A stretch of DNA of 35,549 nucleotides from Butyrivibrio sp. (GTDB taxonomy: Bacteria; Bacillota; Clostridia; Lachnospirales; Lachnospiraceae), in the NCBI RefSeq assembly GCF_015056685.1, contig NZ_SVFW01000042.1:1-35549 (forward strand), written 5' to 3'. This document shows positions 24,366 to 32,060 of the stretch, piece after piece (the stretch's first letter is position 1; every line of letters begins with the position of its first letter). A program made the position numbers and the translations under genes. The notes beneath the pieces are model-generated. The model was not told the origin of the DNA. It made no database searches and worked only from the letters and a program-made list of their open reading frames with translations.

Positions 24366-25751
24366 TTAGTAGTGCCTTACAACTTCAAATCTCTGAAGAT
24401 GTACCTCATCGTCCTCAGTTATCCCGCCCTTTTGCATGGCAATAGCCACCTGCTGTTCTACAGAATCCACGCCATCAAGGTCAGGTAAAAGAAGTCCTCT
24501 TTTTCTTCCACTTGAGACTATGACGCCATATCTTTTTACATCCAGCTCATCCATAGAAGAAATGTTCTCAGGTTCACCCAAAACATCAACATTTATCTCC
24601 AAGAACTCAAGTTCATTTGCAGTTATGGCATTAAACCTCGGGTCTTTAGTGGACGCGCTTATGGCATTTTGTATGATCTCCTCAGCAACATTTTCACATG
24701 TAGGCCCAATTGTCCCAATGCATCCTCTAAGCCTTCCGTGCTCATGAATTGAAACAAAAGCTCCCGCTCTTATCCCAAGCATTTCTTCAGGAATATCACT
24801 TGGAACTGGTAGCACCTTTTTCTCAAGAACATAGCTGTACACTGACTTATAGGCCAGCTGTACATAGGCATCTGAATTCTGTCTTTTTTCTTTTATCTCT
24901 CTTTCTTTTTCACGGTAAAAGATATCCAGAAACCTCCTACTATCATCCTCATCTCCAGGCGTAAAGGTACATATTCCATAGCCAACTCCTGTGATATCCT
25001 GGTGAGAGAGCCTGTTTGCCCTGACCTTCACTCCATCAAGCGCACCTGCCATTATGACAAAAGACCTATGTCCGCACTCAGCTGCCTTGTCACAAAAATC
25101 CTCATCGAACTCCAAAAGTTCTCCAAACGCCCCTCTTTGACACACATCCATGACTTTTTGGTCATATACAGGGCCCTCTGCCGCATATCCATAAGGTCCG
25201 TAATCCTGAAGCTTGTGAGACAGGTCACCACTGGCAACATAGACAACTCTTTTTCCTGTGGCATTTACAGAGTCCTTTATTATCTGGCCCATTCTGTAAT
25301 GATCCGTCAAAGGAAGCCCTGAAAGTCCGACTCTTACTATTTTCCCGCCTTTATACCTTTTTCTGATAAAGAAAAGAGGAACCATTGTTCCATGATCAAG
25401 GTCTCTATCTACTTCACCCAGTGTTCCTGCAGGAAAAGAGGTTTTCTTAGCTCTTTTTTCTATTTCAGAAACAAGCGCAGTATCATACTCCTCGATAAAT
25501 TTCACTTTATCAGCTCCAAATCTGGAAAAAGAGCCGGTAGCAGCGTTTCCGGGAGAAATATGAAAGTAATCAGCATACATAGTCGCATGAGGGCTGGAAA
25601 TAACAATAGTATCAGGTTCAAGCTCAGCTATTTCCTCAGCAACTCTCTCATATGCTATTTTTGTCTCCTCAATCTGCTTTTCACCACCTCTTCCAACATC
25701 AGGAATGATAAGTGGCGGATGTGGAACCATATATGCAGCAATTATGGGCAT
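24366..25751 (-). CDS. Memo-AMMECR1 fusion protein (AmmeMemoRadiSam system)
   Basis: 461 residues in one frame. The first part (about 1-275) is a Memo/LigB-like class III extradiol-dioxygenase fold with metal-site-type histidines in HPPLIIP (H11), SSPHA, LDHGTMVP and SGDLSHKL. The second (about 285-461) is an AMMECR1 domain with the hallmark LRGCIGTIGP and PRF. In many genomes these are separate genes (systems A and B); here they are fused, which supports a shared task. The radical SAM partner is next downstream. AMMECR1 and Memo are also known from animals, where they have roles in growth and migration, but the bacterial reaction is not evident from sequence. The start follows AAAGGAGG. Confidence 0.92.
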   Translation of the reverse strand: MPIIAAYMVPHPPLIIPDVGRGGEKQIEETKIAYERVAEEIAELEPDTIVISSPHATMYADYFHISPGNAATGSFSRFGADKVKFIEEYDTALVSEIEKRAKKTSFPAGTLGEVDRDLDHGTMVPLFFIRKRYKGGKIVRVGLSGLPLTDHYRMGQIIKDSVNATGKRVVYVASGDLSHKLQDYGPYGYAAEGPVYDQKVMDVCQRGAFGELLEFDEDFCDKAAECGHRSFVIMAGALDGVKVRANRLSHQDITGVGYGICTFTPGDEDDSRRFLDIFYREKEREIKEKRQNSDAYVQLAYKSVYSYVLEKKVLPVPSDIPEEMLGIRAGAFVSIHEHGRLRGCIGTIGPTCENVAEEIIQNAISASTKDPRFNAITANELEFLEINVDVLGEPENISSMDELDVKRYGVIVSSGRKRGLLLPDLDGVDSVEQQVAIAMQKGGITEDDEVHLQRFEVVRHY

Positions 25752-25787
25752 GACAGCCTCCTTTATATACGCTTTTTTAGTAATATT

Positions 25788-25796
25788 ATTATAACA
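25788..25796 (-). promoter_or_regulatory. Extended -10 promoter of the AmmeMemoRadiSam pair
   Basis: On the minus strand TG-T-TATAAT (25796-25788) is a perfect extended -10 box. No clear -35 exists because that position is occupied by the terminator stem of the upstream gene. Start of transcription would be near 25781, about 30 bases before the ATG. Confidence 0.5.
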
Positions 25797-25803
25797 TGTA
25801 CGT

Positions 25804-25848
25804 AAAAAAGAGATTAGTATAATCCACTTACACTAATCTCTTTTTTTT
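25804..25848. terminator. Bidirectional-type intrinsic terminator
   Basis: GAGATTAGT (25810-25818) pairs with ACTAATCTC (25832-25840); the stem is extended by flanking A-run (25804-25809) and T-run (25841-25848), so it can end transcripts on both strands. In use it most likely ends the surface-protein gene that stops at 25877 on the minus strand. Confidence 0.8.
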
Positions 25849-25876
25849 AGTTTATCTTACATATTTTTCTTTCTTT

Positions 25877-28441
25877 TTACTTGCTGTTTTCTGCTTCTTT
25901 TTCTTTGTGTCTTCTGTACATTTCTTCACCGGCTGTTCCAAGGACTGCTATGAGAATTAGCCACCATAGAGATGTCTTTTCTTCTTTTGCCTCTGTGAAG
26001 GTATCTGCTAAAGCTGTGTCCTCATCTTCGATAGATACAAATGCCTGCTCATTGTTCTTTACAACATCATTTGCAACCATCTCAGCTGCTGAAGGAGCAT
26101 TTTCATCCTCAATCTGTGTGTATGTATCTTCACCGTTTGCATCTTCTACAGCTGCTTCATTTGCTGTGTTATCAGCAGCTTCTGCTTCATTTATAACTGC
26201 CATTTCAGCTGCAAGAGGTGTTATCTGATCTTCGATGTTAACTATAGAATTATCAACTACGAATGCTTCAGGAGCTACATATGCAGGAGCCTGATAATCA
26301 TCTGTGTTATCTGTGTTCTGATCGTTTGTATCAGCTACATATATAAACTGGATTGTTGAACCTGCAGGAAGTCTGATCTCAGCTGTTTCTTCGTTCTGAT
26401 TTTCTGTAGCAGCAGTATTTTCAGCTGTTTCTACGATTTCTTCTGCAACTACAGGAGCAGGTGCAAGTGGTACTTCTTCATTCTCAAGATCTTTTATGAT
26501 TTCTCCTTCAGTACCATTTTCTTCTGTTTTATTTTCAACTACGATTACTTCTGCCTCTTTTTCTTCAGCCTCAGCTTTTTCAGATTTTTCCTCAGCCTTA
26601 ACTTCAGTTTCTTTTTCCTCTTCTGGAGCAGTTGAATACTTAGCTACAACTGCTTCATATTCAGCTTTTCCTGCTTCCTTCTGCTCTAAGATAATATCAA
26701 GATCTGCCTGAGCTTCTGCCACTTTATCTTTTGCCTCAGAAAGCTTTCTGTCAAGATATCTGATAGCCTGATTCAGAGTCATGTTGTTAAGAAGATTTGC
26801 TTCCTCAGGAGTAACCTCGATGTTAAGGTATGCTGCAATATCATCAACTCCCAGAACCTCTGTTGCCTTTACGATCCTGTTTGTGCGGTTATCCTTAAGG
26901 GTATCGATGGCATCCTCAAGCTGCTCAGCTTTTTCTACTGCTTCATCTACTGCATTTCCAGCATTCTCTACAGCTACCTCGTAATTTGAATATGTATCAA
27001 CTCTTTCCTGAGCCTTTGTGTAGAAATCGATGAATGCCTGATCGCTTGTATCAACTACATTTGTTCCGCCATGAACCTTGCTGTTCTGGTTCTGAACAAC
27101 TTCGTGAACCTCAGCATCTCCCATGTAAAGCTTGCCTTCCTGATCGATGGTGATACTGCCATTTTCAAGTGCATCTTCAAGTTCTTTTCTTACCATGAAC
27201 TGTGTTTTACCATCTTCAACATAAGCAAATACATCAAGTTTTCCACTGTTTGCCATATTGCGGATATTTTCGTTAGTAGGGTGGGCAGCGAAGTACTTTT
27301 TAAGATAGTCGTTAGCATCGATCTCTTCCTGGGTCTTTTCAAAGATCACGATATCTGTTGATTTTCCAAGAGCATTGTTGTCATAACGGTTATTTTCTTT
27401 AATGTACTTATCTGCTCTGTCGTAGTTGAAGTAAAGGGTCTGTTTCTTGCCGTTACTATCCTTGTAAGTTATGATGTTGTAGTTGTAATCCTGTGTGTCA
27501 TAACCTTTTACGTACTTCTCAACCTTTATGTCAGTTGCACCACTGTCTACAAGCTGAGGAATATAATATTCACGGATTATTGTGTACATGAAGTTACGCT
27601 GTGGGCCCCAGTCTACTACTACTTTATCTGCGCTATCCTTGATTTCTTTTGCAGGCTCAACCTGAGCTTCCATTTTCTCTTTTGTCTCTTCTACTATAGT
27701 TCCAAGAGTATCAACCTCTGCCTGTGCCTTTTCAAGTTCTTCTCTTGCAGCTGTTGCATTGTAAGAAGCATCATTTAAAGCTGCCTCATAGTCTGCCTCT
27801 GCCTGTACAAGTCTTTCTTTTGCATCTTCATATTTGTCATTCAGCTCATTGAAGTATTCCTTCTTGGCATTTATGTCAAAAGATGTATCCTCTATAACCT
27901 TTACAAGTTCATCATAGCTCTTCTGGGCATCTTCAACAGACTCAGCTGTTGTTATGTCTTCTACAAGATCTTCTACCTGCTCTTTTGCTTCCTGTGCAGA
28001 TTCCTGAGCACTTTCAGCTACTTTTACAGCTTCGTCAACATTTTCAACCATCTCGACAGCTGCTTCATCCGCTGCTACGTCGGCCTGATCTGCTTCCAAA
28101 AGATCTGTCTCAACTTCATCGATCTTCTCAGCTGCAGTGTCAAGACTTTCGATGCTGACCTCTTCAACATTTTCAATAGTTTCTAATGTCTCTGATGCTT
28201 CCTCGATAGCATCTTGAGTTTCAGTAGCAAGTTCCTGTGCCTCTGTAGTTACGCTTTCCTCTGATGAACTTTCAGTATTTTCATTTTCAGAAGTTTCTGC
28301 TGTTTCAGGAGTGATATCAGGAATATTATTCTCATCATCCTGCGCATATGCAGTTATCGGAGATGAAATACTCATCATCGCAGATATTCCAACAAGCATT
28401 GCTGAAATAAGTTTCTGGTTTGTAAGATTATTCTTCTTCAT
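25877..28441 (-). CDS. Long helical, acidic surface protein with C-terminal membrane anchor
   Basis: 854 residues from ATG 28441, where the signal peptide begins (MKKNNLTNQKLISAML; cut near AYA, residue 33) and a purine-rich AGGAAGG site lies upstream. A start 111 bp earlier is open but would hide the signal peptide and overlap the PilZ gene. Parts in order: Glu/Thr/Ser-rich stretch (34-75); Ala/Glu-rich helices, probably coiled coil (about 75-265); a globular, tyrosine-rich domain (about 268-470); helices (about 475-590); and an acidic Glu/Lys/Val/Ala linker. Three copies of an IEDExxPLAxE-like motif follow (about 715-815), then one membrane helix (about 824-840) and a basic tail RRHKEKE. 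No LPXTG motif. The PilZ gene is 31 bp upstream, which hints at c-di-GMP-linked expression or function. Function unknown. Confidence 0.8.
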   Translation of the reverse strand: MKKNNLTNQKLISAMLVGISAMMSISSPITAYAQDDENNIPDITPETAETSENENTESSSEESVTTEAQELATETQDAIEEASETLETIENVEEVSIESLDTAAEKIDEVETDLLEADQADVAADEAAVEMVENVDEAVKVAESAQESAQEAKEQVEDLVEDITTAESVEDAQKSYDELVKVIEDTSFDINAKKEYFNELNDKYEDAKERLVQAEADYEAALNDASYNATAAREELEKAQAEVDTLGTIVEETKEKMEAQVEPAKEIKDSADKVVVDWGPQRNFMYTIIREYYIPQLVDSGATDIKVEKYVKGYDTQDYNYNIITYKDSNGKKQTLYFNYDRADKYIKENNRYDNNALGKSTDIVIFEKTQEEIDANDYLKKYFAAHPTNENIRNMANSGKLDVFAYVEDGKTQFMVRKELEDALENGSITIDQEGKLYMGDAEVHEVVQNQNSKVHGGTNVVDTSDQAFIDFYTKAQERVDTYSNYEVAVENAGNAVDEAVEKAEQLEDAIDTLKDNRTNRIVKATEVLGVDDIAAYLNIEVTPEEANLLNNMTLNQAIRYLDRKLSEAKDKVAEAQADLDIILEQKEAGKAEYEAVVAKYSTAPEEEKETEVKAEEKSEKAEAEEKEAEVIVVENKTEENGTEGEIIKDLENEEVPLAPAPVVAEEIVETAENTAATENQNEETAEIRLPAGSTIQFIYVADTNDQNTDNTDDYQAPAYVAPEAFVVDNSIVNIEDQITPLAAEMAVINEAEAADNTANEAAVEDANGEDTYTQIEDENAPSAAEMVANDVVKNNEQAFVSIEDEDTALADTFTEAKEEKTSLWWLILIAVLGTAGEEMYRRHKEKEAENSK

Positions 28442-28472
28442 AATAGCTGCACCTTCCTCTTTCAAAAATAAT

Positions 28473-28793
28473 TTACTCTTCAATACCTTCGGCAATATGC
28501 TCGAACAGGTATTGAAGGACATCCGGGGTGAATTTTCTTGCCTTAAGAGCAATTGTCTTTTTCCCGTTTGTTTCTTGATCTTCTCTAACTACGTCGGCGT
28601 ACATTATAAGTGTTTCTGCTACGACTATCACATCATTTCCAAGTATTGAAGGAGTTTTCTCGTCAACTGTAATAGCCATTCCAAGAGGACTTACGTTCTT
28701 AACTTCGCCAAAATATTTCTCAAGTGATTCTTTATCAACAATTACACTGTTTGCTTTGAACTCAACTCTGTTTATTTCTCTACGCTCTTCCAT
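28473..28793 (-). CDS. PilZ-domain protein (probable c-di-GMP receptor)
   Basis: 106 residues, a single PilZ domain. Both c-di-GMP binding elements are present: RREINR near residues 4-9 (RxxxR) and NVSPLGM near 34-40 (D/N-x-S-x-x-G). The rest fits the six-stranded barrel and C-terminal helix. PilZ proteins change partner activity on binding cyclic di-GMP. It is followed 31 bp later by the long surface protein and preceded, beyond a terminator, by a FapA-domain gene; FapA proteins have been tied to c-di-GMP in other bacteria. No second domain, so it must act on a partner. Ribosome site AAGGAG is visible. Confidence 0.88.
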   Translation of the reverse strand: MEERREINRVEFKANSVIVDKESLEKYFGEVKNVSPLGMAITVDEKTPSILGNDVIVVAETLIMYADVVREDQETNGKKTIALKARKFTPDVLQYLFEHIAEGIEE

Positions 28794-28825
28794 TGTTATC
28801 TCCTTCTTGTACTTTTATTATCGTC

Positions 28826-28831
28826 ATTATA
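28826..28831 (-). promoter_or_regulatory. Candidate -10 box of the PilZ operon
   Basis: A TATAAT sits at 28831-28826 on the minus strand, 33 bp from the PilZ start and downstream of the FapA-gene terminator, where a promoter is required. No good -35 is present at the right spacing, so this is weak. Confidence 0.35.
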
Positions 28832-28913
28832 TATCATAATAATTATCATATTTAACGCTATTTTTGTTATTTATGATAGTTTAAGACTCCGTTTATTTTT
28901 GCTTAATATTTGG

Positions 28914-28946
28914 TCATAAAAAAAGAACCGATTTGTTTATCGGCTC
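28914..28946 (-). terminator. Intrinsic terminator of the FapA-repeat gene
   Basis: On the minus strand GAGCCGAT (28946-28939) pairs with ATCGGTTC (28932-28925; one G-U pair) around a six-base loop and is followed by seven U residues. It lies nine bases after the FapA stop codon. Confidence 0.8.
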
Positions 28947-28954
28947 TTTTCTTT

Positions 28955-31477
28955 TTATATAACCAGGATATTCTCTTTTTTTGCATCTGACCTAAAGATC
29001 ATTTTGTCATAGGTTTTCCTATCGCTATCGAGTCTTAAAACCAGACCGTCTATGACAAATACTGTACCGGCGTATGCCACCTCAGTTATTACTGCCTGCG
29101 CATTTCCGCCTTTTTTTATCTCTTCTTCATAAAAGAACTGCTTCTTTCTGAGTTCTTTTAGCTTACTCTCTTTCATGCCAACAGCTGCATTTATCTTAAC
29201 CTTCCATTGCATTACCTGCCGGTCTACAGCACCGATCTCCTGAAGTCTGTCCCTCTCTTTTGCAAGAGTTCTGTAATCTTCTTCCTCTCTGCTTATAGTC
29301 TTTTTTATTGCACTATACTCCGTCAAAAGAGCTGAATCAACCCCAAGGTTTACTATTGTTTTTGCTCCTGTCTTATTTCCTATGGATGCAACTTCAATTC
29401 CATAAATGCTGTGGCAGGTTCCTCCATATAAGGTTCCTGCTCTTCCGTAGGTTCTGATAAAGCCTTTTGAAGTGAGCTTACAGTTGATAAAAAAGTTTGC
29501 AGAAATATCTTTTCCTACGACTGTCACGCCTTCGAAGAATTTTGCAGAAACATTGCCCTTGGCAGTTATTCCTCCACGGATCGGACATGTAGCTCCGCCC
29601 TTGATTATAACATCTCCGCCACTTGTTATCTCGGAGCTCTCCATATGCCCACCGATGATAACATCACTTGAAGCTATGATCTCACTTCCCGAATGGACAT
29701 CGCCTTTTATATAAACAACTCCATCATAATTTATCTTTTTATCAGTTATCTTAACCTCAGGCATAACAAGGATTTTTTCTATTTTGATATTGCCATCGTG
29801 AATAGTAAGTGCACCGGTCCATTTGGCAACATATGTGACCCTGTCATTTAGGATCATAAAGCCTTCGCCCTTAAGAATTGGAATCTCTTTTCCATTCCTG
29901 GCCTGCTTTACTTCTCCCAAAACATTATATCCATTCACACCTCTGGTTGCTTTATGATAAAGAGCAATCTTATCCCCTACATGCACTTGAACGAGAGAAT
30001 CAAAGTTTGTAAGATCTGCTGTACCATCAGCTAAAATTTCCGGTCCTTTTTCTTTATTGGTATCAAAGAAATATTCATAATAGCCGTCATGCCCGTTTAC
30101 AGCTTCTTTTCCCGCAGCCACAAGATATCTTTCTGAGGGGTTCAGGTTGGAAAGCATTTTGGCGATTCCCGGCTTGTCTACTCCTTTCCTAACATTACAT
30201 TTAAAAAGAAAGGCAAGAACCACATCCTCCGTGTACTCAAGGCCATCACTTCTAAGAGGAAGCTTTAAATAACACAAAAGCTTGTCTGAAGCAAAAGAAA
30301 GATACAGGTCCCTGTTGGCCATCATAGAATCAAGTAGCACCTTGCTGTCTTTAGTCCCGGCAGTCCTGTCAAAGACAGTTTTTTCTGTACCGTCTTCATC
30401 TTCAACTGCCTTATATACGCCGGAAAGCATCTGCTCCCTGATTCTACGCATATCTTTGGCAGTGTACATCATGGTCGAGAACTTACTGATATCAAGTCCT
30501 TCTTCAATTCCCAGTCTTATCTCACGCATCTGATCCGCGTGGTACAAAGGCTTGGAATAAGGAGCTATATCAATCTGATGTTCAAGTCCAATGCGCATTT
30601 CAAACATCTGCATCCAGCCGTAGGATACATCTGCATATCTTGCCACATCTACGCCATTTTCAAGTCCGATCCTGATCTCTTTTATGGCATCTCCACGCAT
30701 GTCCCTGGTAATATAATCATCTATAGGGAGGCCTTTTTTCAGACTGATTCTGATTTCCTCAAGTTGATCCGCATCAAAACGGTCTTTGATATACCTGGAT
30801 ATATCTATACCCTCAAGGAATGCCTTATGCATTTGGTCAAGCACAGACGCGTTATATTTATCTATCTGATTGGCGTCAAAAAAGAGACCATCTTCCGCAC
30901 TTTCCCTTACAGCACGCATTTTCATATATGGAATATCAACAGATGCATAACCGGAAATGTCAATTCCTGCTTCAAGGCCTTTCCTTATTTCACGCATCTG
31001 CATACAGTCAAATGCCGGGTCCTGAAAAAAGATAATAGGAACCGGAGGCTTTGCCAAAAGCCCATGTCTTATCTCTCTCATCTGAACTGCCAAATATTCT
31101 TTTTTTGCATATTGGGAAACATCAATTCCTGCGGCAAGACCTTGCCTTATCTGAGACATCTGCAAAAAGTCGAATCCCTCATTCCGATATTTGCTCATAT
31201 CGATACCCTGAGTCATTTCAAGGCGTAGTTCCTCCATCTCTGTCCAGGCATATTTGGGATCCATATACTTTTTATAATCTATTTTATCTGTAATACCTTT
31301 TCTTATTTCTGCCAATTGGAGCGCATTAAATTTAAGAGCTTTCAGCTTTTCAACATCAGCTCCTAATTCTCCACACAACTTAAGCTCTTTTTCCAAGGAA
31401 TTTTGGTTAAAAGAGTCCAAACCAGAGTATTCGCTTAATTCATCAAGTAGATCAACATCTGGTGAATCCATATACAC
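28955..31477 (-). CDS. FapA/DUF342-domain protein with twelve N-terminal 26-residue repeats
   Basis: 840 residues, cytosolic in appearance (no signal or membrane helix). Residues 54-370 are twelve copies of a 26-residue repeat of the type QMREIRxGLExGIDISxYAxxxFxA. The rest (about 400-840) is a FapA domain: an N-terminal part (KGVDKPGIAKML...VAAGKEAVNGHDGYYEY), then the GATRGVNG-like KATRGVNGYNVLG, a right-handed beta-helix with turns such as VYIKGDVHSGSEI and VIIGGHMESSEI, and a final coiled coil (about 690-770). FapA-type proteins help place flagella in Vibrio, but most Firmicutes members are uncharacterised. It starts 18 bp after the anti-sigma-like ATPase gene. A second in-frame ATG at 31471 has better spacing to the GGGG ribosome site. 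Confidence 0.85.
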   Translation of the reverse strand: MYMDSPDVDLLDELSEYSGLDSFNQNSLEKELKLCGELGADVEKLKALKFNALQLAEIRKGITDKIDYKKYMDPKYAWTEMEELRLEMTQGIDMSKYRNEGFDFLQMSQIRQGLAAGIDVSQYAKKEYLAVQMREIRHGLLAKPPVPIIFFQDPAFDCMQMREIRKGLEAGIDISGYASVDIPYMKMRAVRESAEDGLFFDANQIDKYNASVLDQMHKAFLEGIDISRYIKDRFDADQLEEIRISLKKGLPIDDYITRDMRGDAIKEIRIGLENGVDVARYADVSYGWMQMFEMRIGLEHQIDIAPYSKPLYHADQMREIRLGIEEGLDISKFSTMMYTAKDMRRIREQMLSGVYKAVEDEDGTEKTVFDRTAGTKDSKVLLDSMMANRDLYLSFASDKLLCYLKLPLRSDGLEYTEDVVLAFLFKCNVRKGVDKPGIAKMLSNLNPSERYLVAAGKEAVNGHDGYYEYFFDTNKEKGPEILADGTADLTNFDSLVQVHVGDKIALYHKATRGVNGYNVLGEVKQARNGKEIPILKGEGFMILNDRVTYVAKWTGALTIHDGNIKIEKILVMPEVKITDKKINYDGVVYIKGDVHSGSEIIASSDVIIGGHMESSEITSGGDVIIKGGATCPIRGGITAKGNVSAKFFEGVTVVGKDISANFFINCKLTSKGFIRTYGRAGTLYGGTCHSIYGIEVASIGNKTGAKTIVNLGVDSALLTEYSAIKKTISREEEDYRTLAKERDRLQEIGAVDRQVMQWKVKINAAVGMKESKLKELRKKQFFYEEEIKKGGNAQAVITEVAYAGTVFVIDGLVLRLDSDRKTYDKMIFRSDAKKENILVI
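30371..31318 (-). repeat. DNA encoding twelve 26-residue protein repeats
   Basis: The motif starts, counted in residues of the FapA-repeat protein, fall at 54, 80, 106, 132, 160, 186, 214, 240, 266, 292, 318 and 344. The spacing is 26 except twice 28. The unit is hydrophobic-x-x-E-I-R-x-G-L-x-x-G-I-D-I-S-x-Y. Copy 7 is degenerate (VLDQMH in place of QMREIR). The regular periodicity is directly visible. Confidence 0.85.
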
Positions 31478-31495
31478 CCCACGTCTTTGAAAAAA

Positions 31496-31906
31496 TCACG
31501 TTATAACTTTTTCTAATGTAAGTATATTGCAGCCATCTTCATACTTATAAAGGACTTTGTCCATACTTTTTTTCACAATAAAAATACCCAGCCCGCCAAT
31601 CTGACGTTCTTCAGCAGAAAGCCCCGTATCGGGATCCTCTTTTGCAAGCGGATCAAATGGTGCTCCCTGATCGATGAAGGTAATAACAGCAGTGGAATCC
31701 TCTGCTCTAAAGTCAAACCTTATTTCTGCCTGACCATCCTTTCCCTCATACGCATAGCTTGCAATGTTGACAAATATTTCCTCAACAGCAACATCAATCT
31801 GCATTTGAACCTTCATGGACGCTCCGGCCTGCTCTAACTGTTCATCAACAAAGCCAAGCACTTCATCAAGTTTTTGAACCTGTGCATCAATTTTGAGTAC
31901 GCTCAT
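31496..31906 (-). CDS. Anti-sigma-factor-type histidine-kinase-like ATPase (RsbW/SpoIIAB family)
   Basis: 136 residues. A single GHKL/HATPase domain: the N-box VEEIFVNIASYAY, the G1 box DQGAPFDP and the G2 box GGLGIFIVKKSMD. No receiver, PAS or membrane part. Members of this class bind a sigma factor or phosphorylate an anti-anti-sigma (STAS) protein; no STAS or sigma gene is in the window. I prefer the ATG at 31906, six bases after GGGGA; an ATG two codons earlier abuts that site. The downstream FapA-repeat gene, 18 bp away, is likely co-transcribed, so its protein is a candidate partner. Confidence 0.85.
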   Translation of the reverse strand: MSVLKIDAQVQKLDEVLGFVDEQLEQAGASMKVQMQIDVAVEEIFVNIASYAYEGKDGQAEIRFDFRAEDSTAVITFIDQGAPFDPLAKEDPDTGLSAEERQIGGLGIFIVKKSMDKVLYKYEDGCNILTLEKVIT

Positions 31907-31955
31907 ATGCATTCCCCATATTTGTACTTCATGATCGTTATACGCCTATAAAACC

Positions 31956-31961
31956 ATTATA
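31956..31961 (-). promoter_or_regulatory. Candidate -10 box for the ATPase-FapA operon
   Basis: TATAAT at 31961-31956 on the minus strand, about 50 bp from the start codon and after the MCP terminator. A -35 at normal spacing is poor, so support is limited. Confidence 0.35.
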
Positions 31962-31994
31962 TACAATATATCGTAAAAAGTGTTGCAGTTTTTA

Positions 31995-32032
31995 TAAAAA
32001 AACGGGCAGAGTACTTTTTATGTAATCTGCCC
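31995..32032 (-). terminator. Intrinsic terminator of the chemoreceptor gene
   Basis: On the minus strand GGGCAGA (32032-32026) pairs with TCTGCCC (32010-32004) and is followed by a run of U (A-run 31996-32002 on plus). It lies 29 bp past the chemoreceptor stop codon. Confidence 0.8.
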
Positions 32033-32060
32033 AGTTTGTTAATCCAAATAATTAAAAGTT

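Noticed and set aside
25900..28200. Possible CRISPR-like or DNA-level tandem repeat because of many similar short words
   Set aside because: The similarity is due to Ala/Glu/Thr-rich coding sequence; there are no equal-length repeats and spacers.
28442..28552. Earlier start of the long surface protein
   Set aside because: It would overlap the PilZ gene and bury the signal peptide; ATG 28441 fits better.
30539..31228. A 229-codon open frame on the plus strand
   Set aside because: It is opposite the 26-residue repeats of the FapA protein; the periodic coding sequence keeps the antisense frame open. The translation has no domain and no ribosome site.
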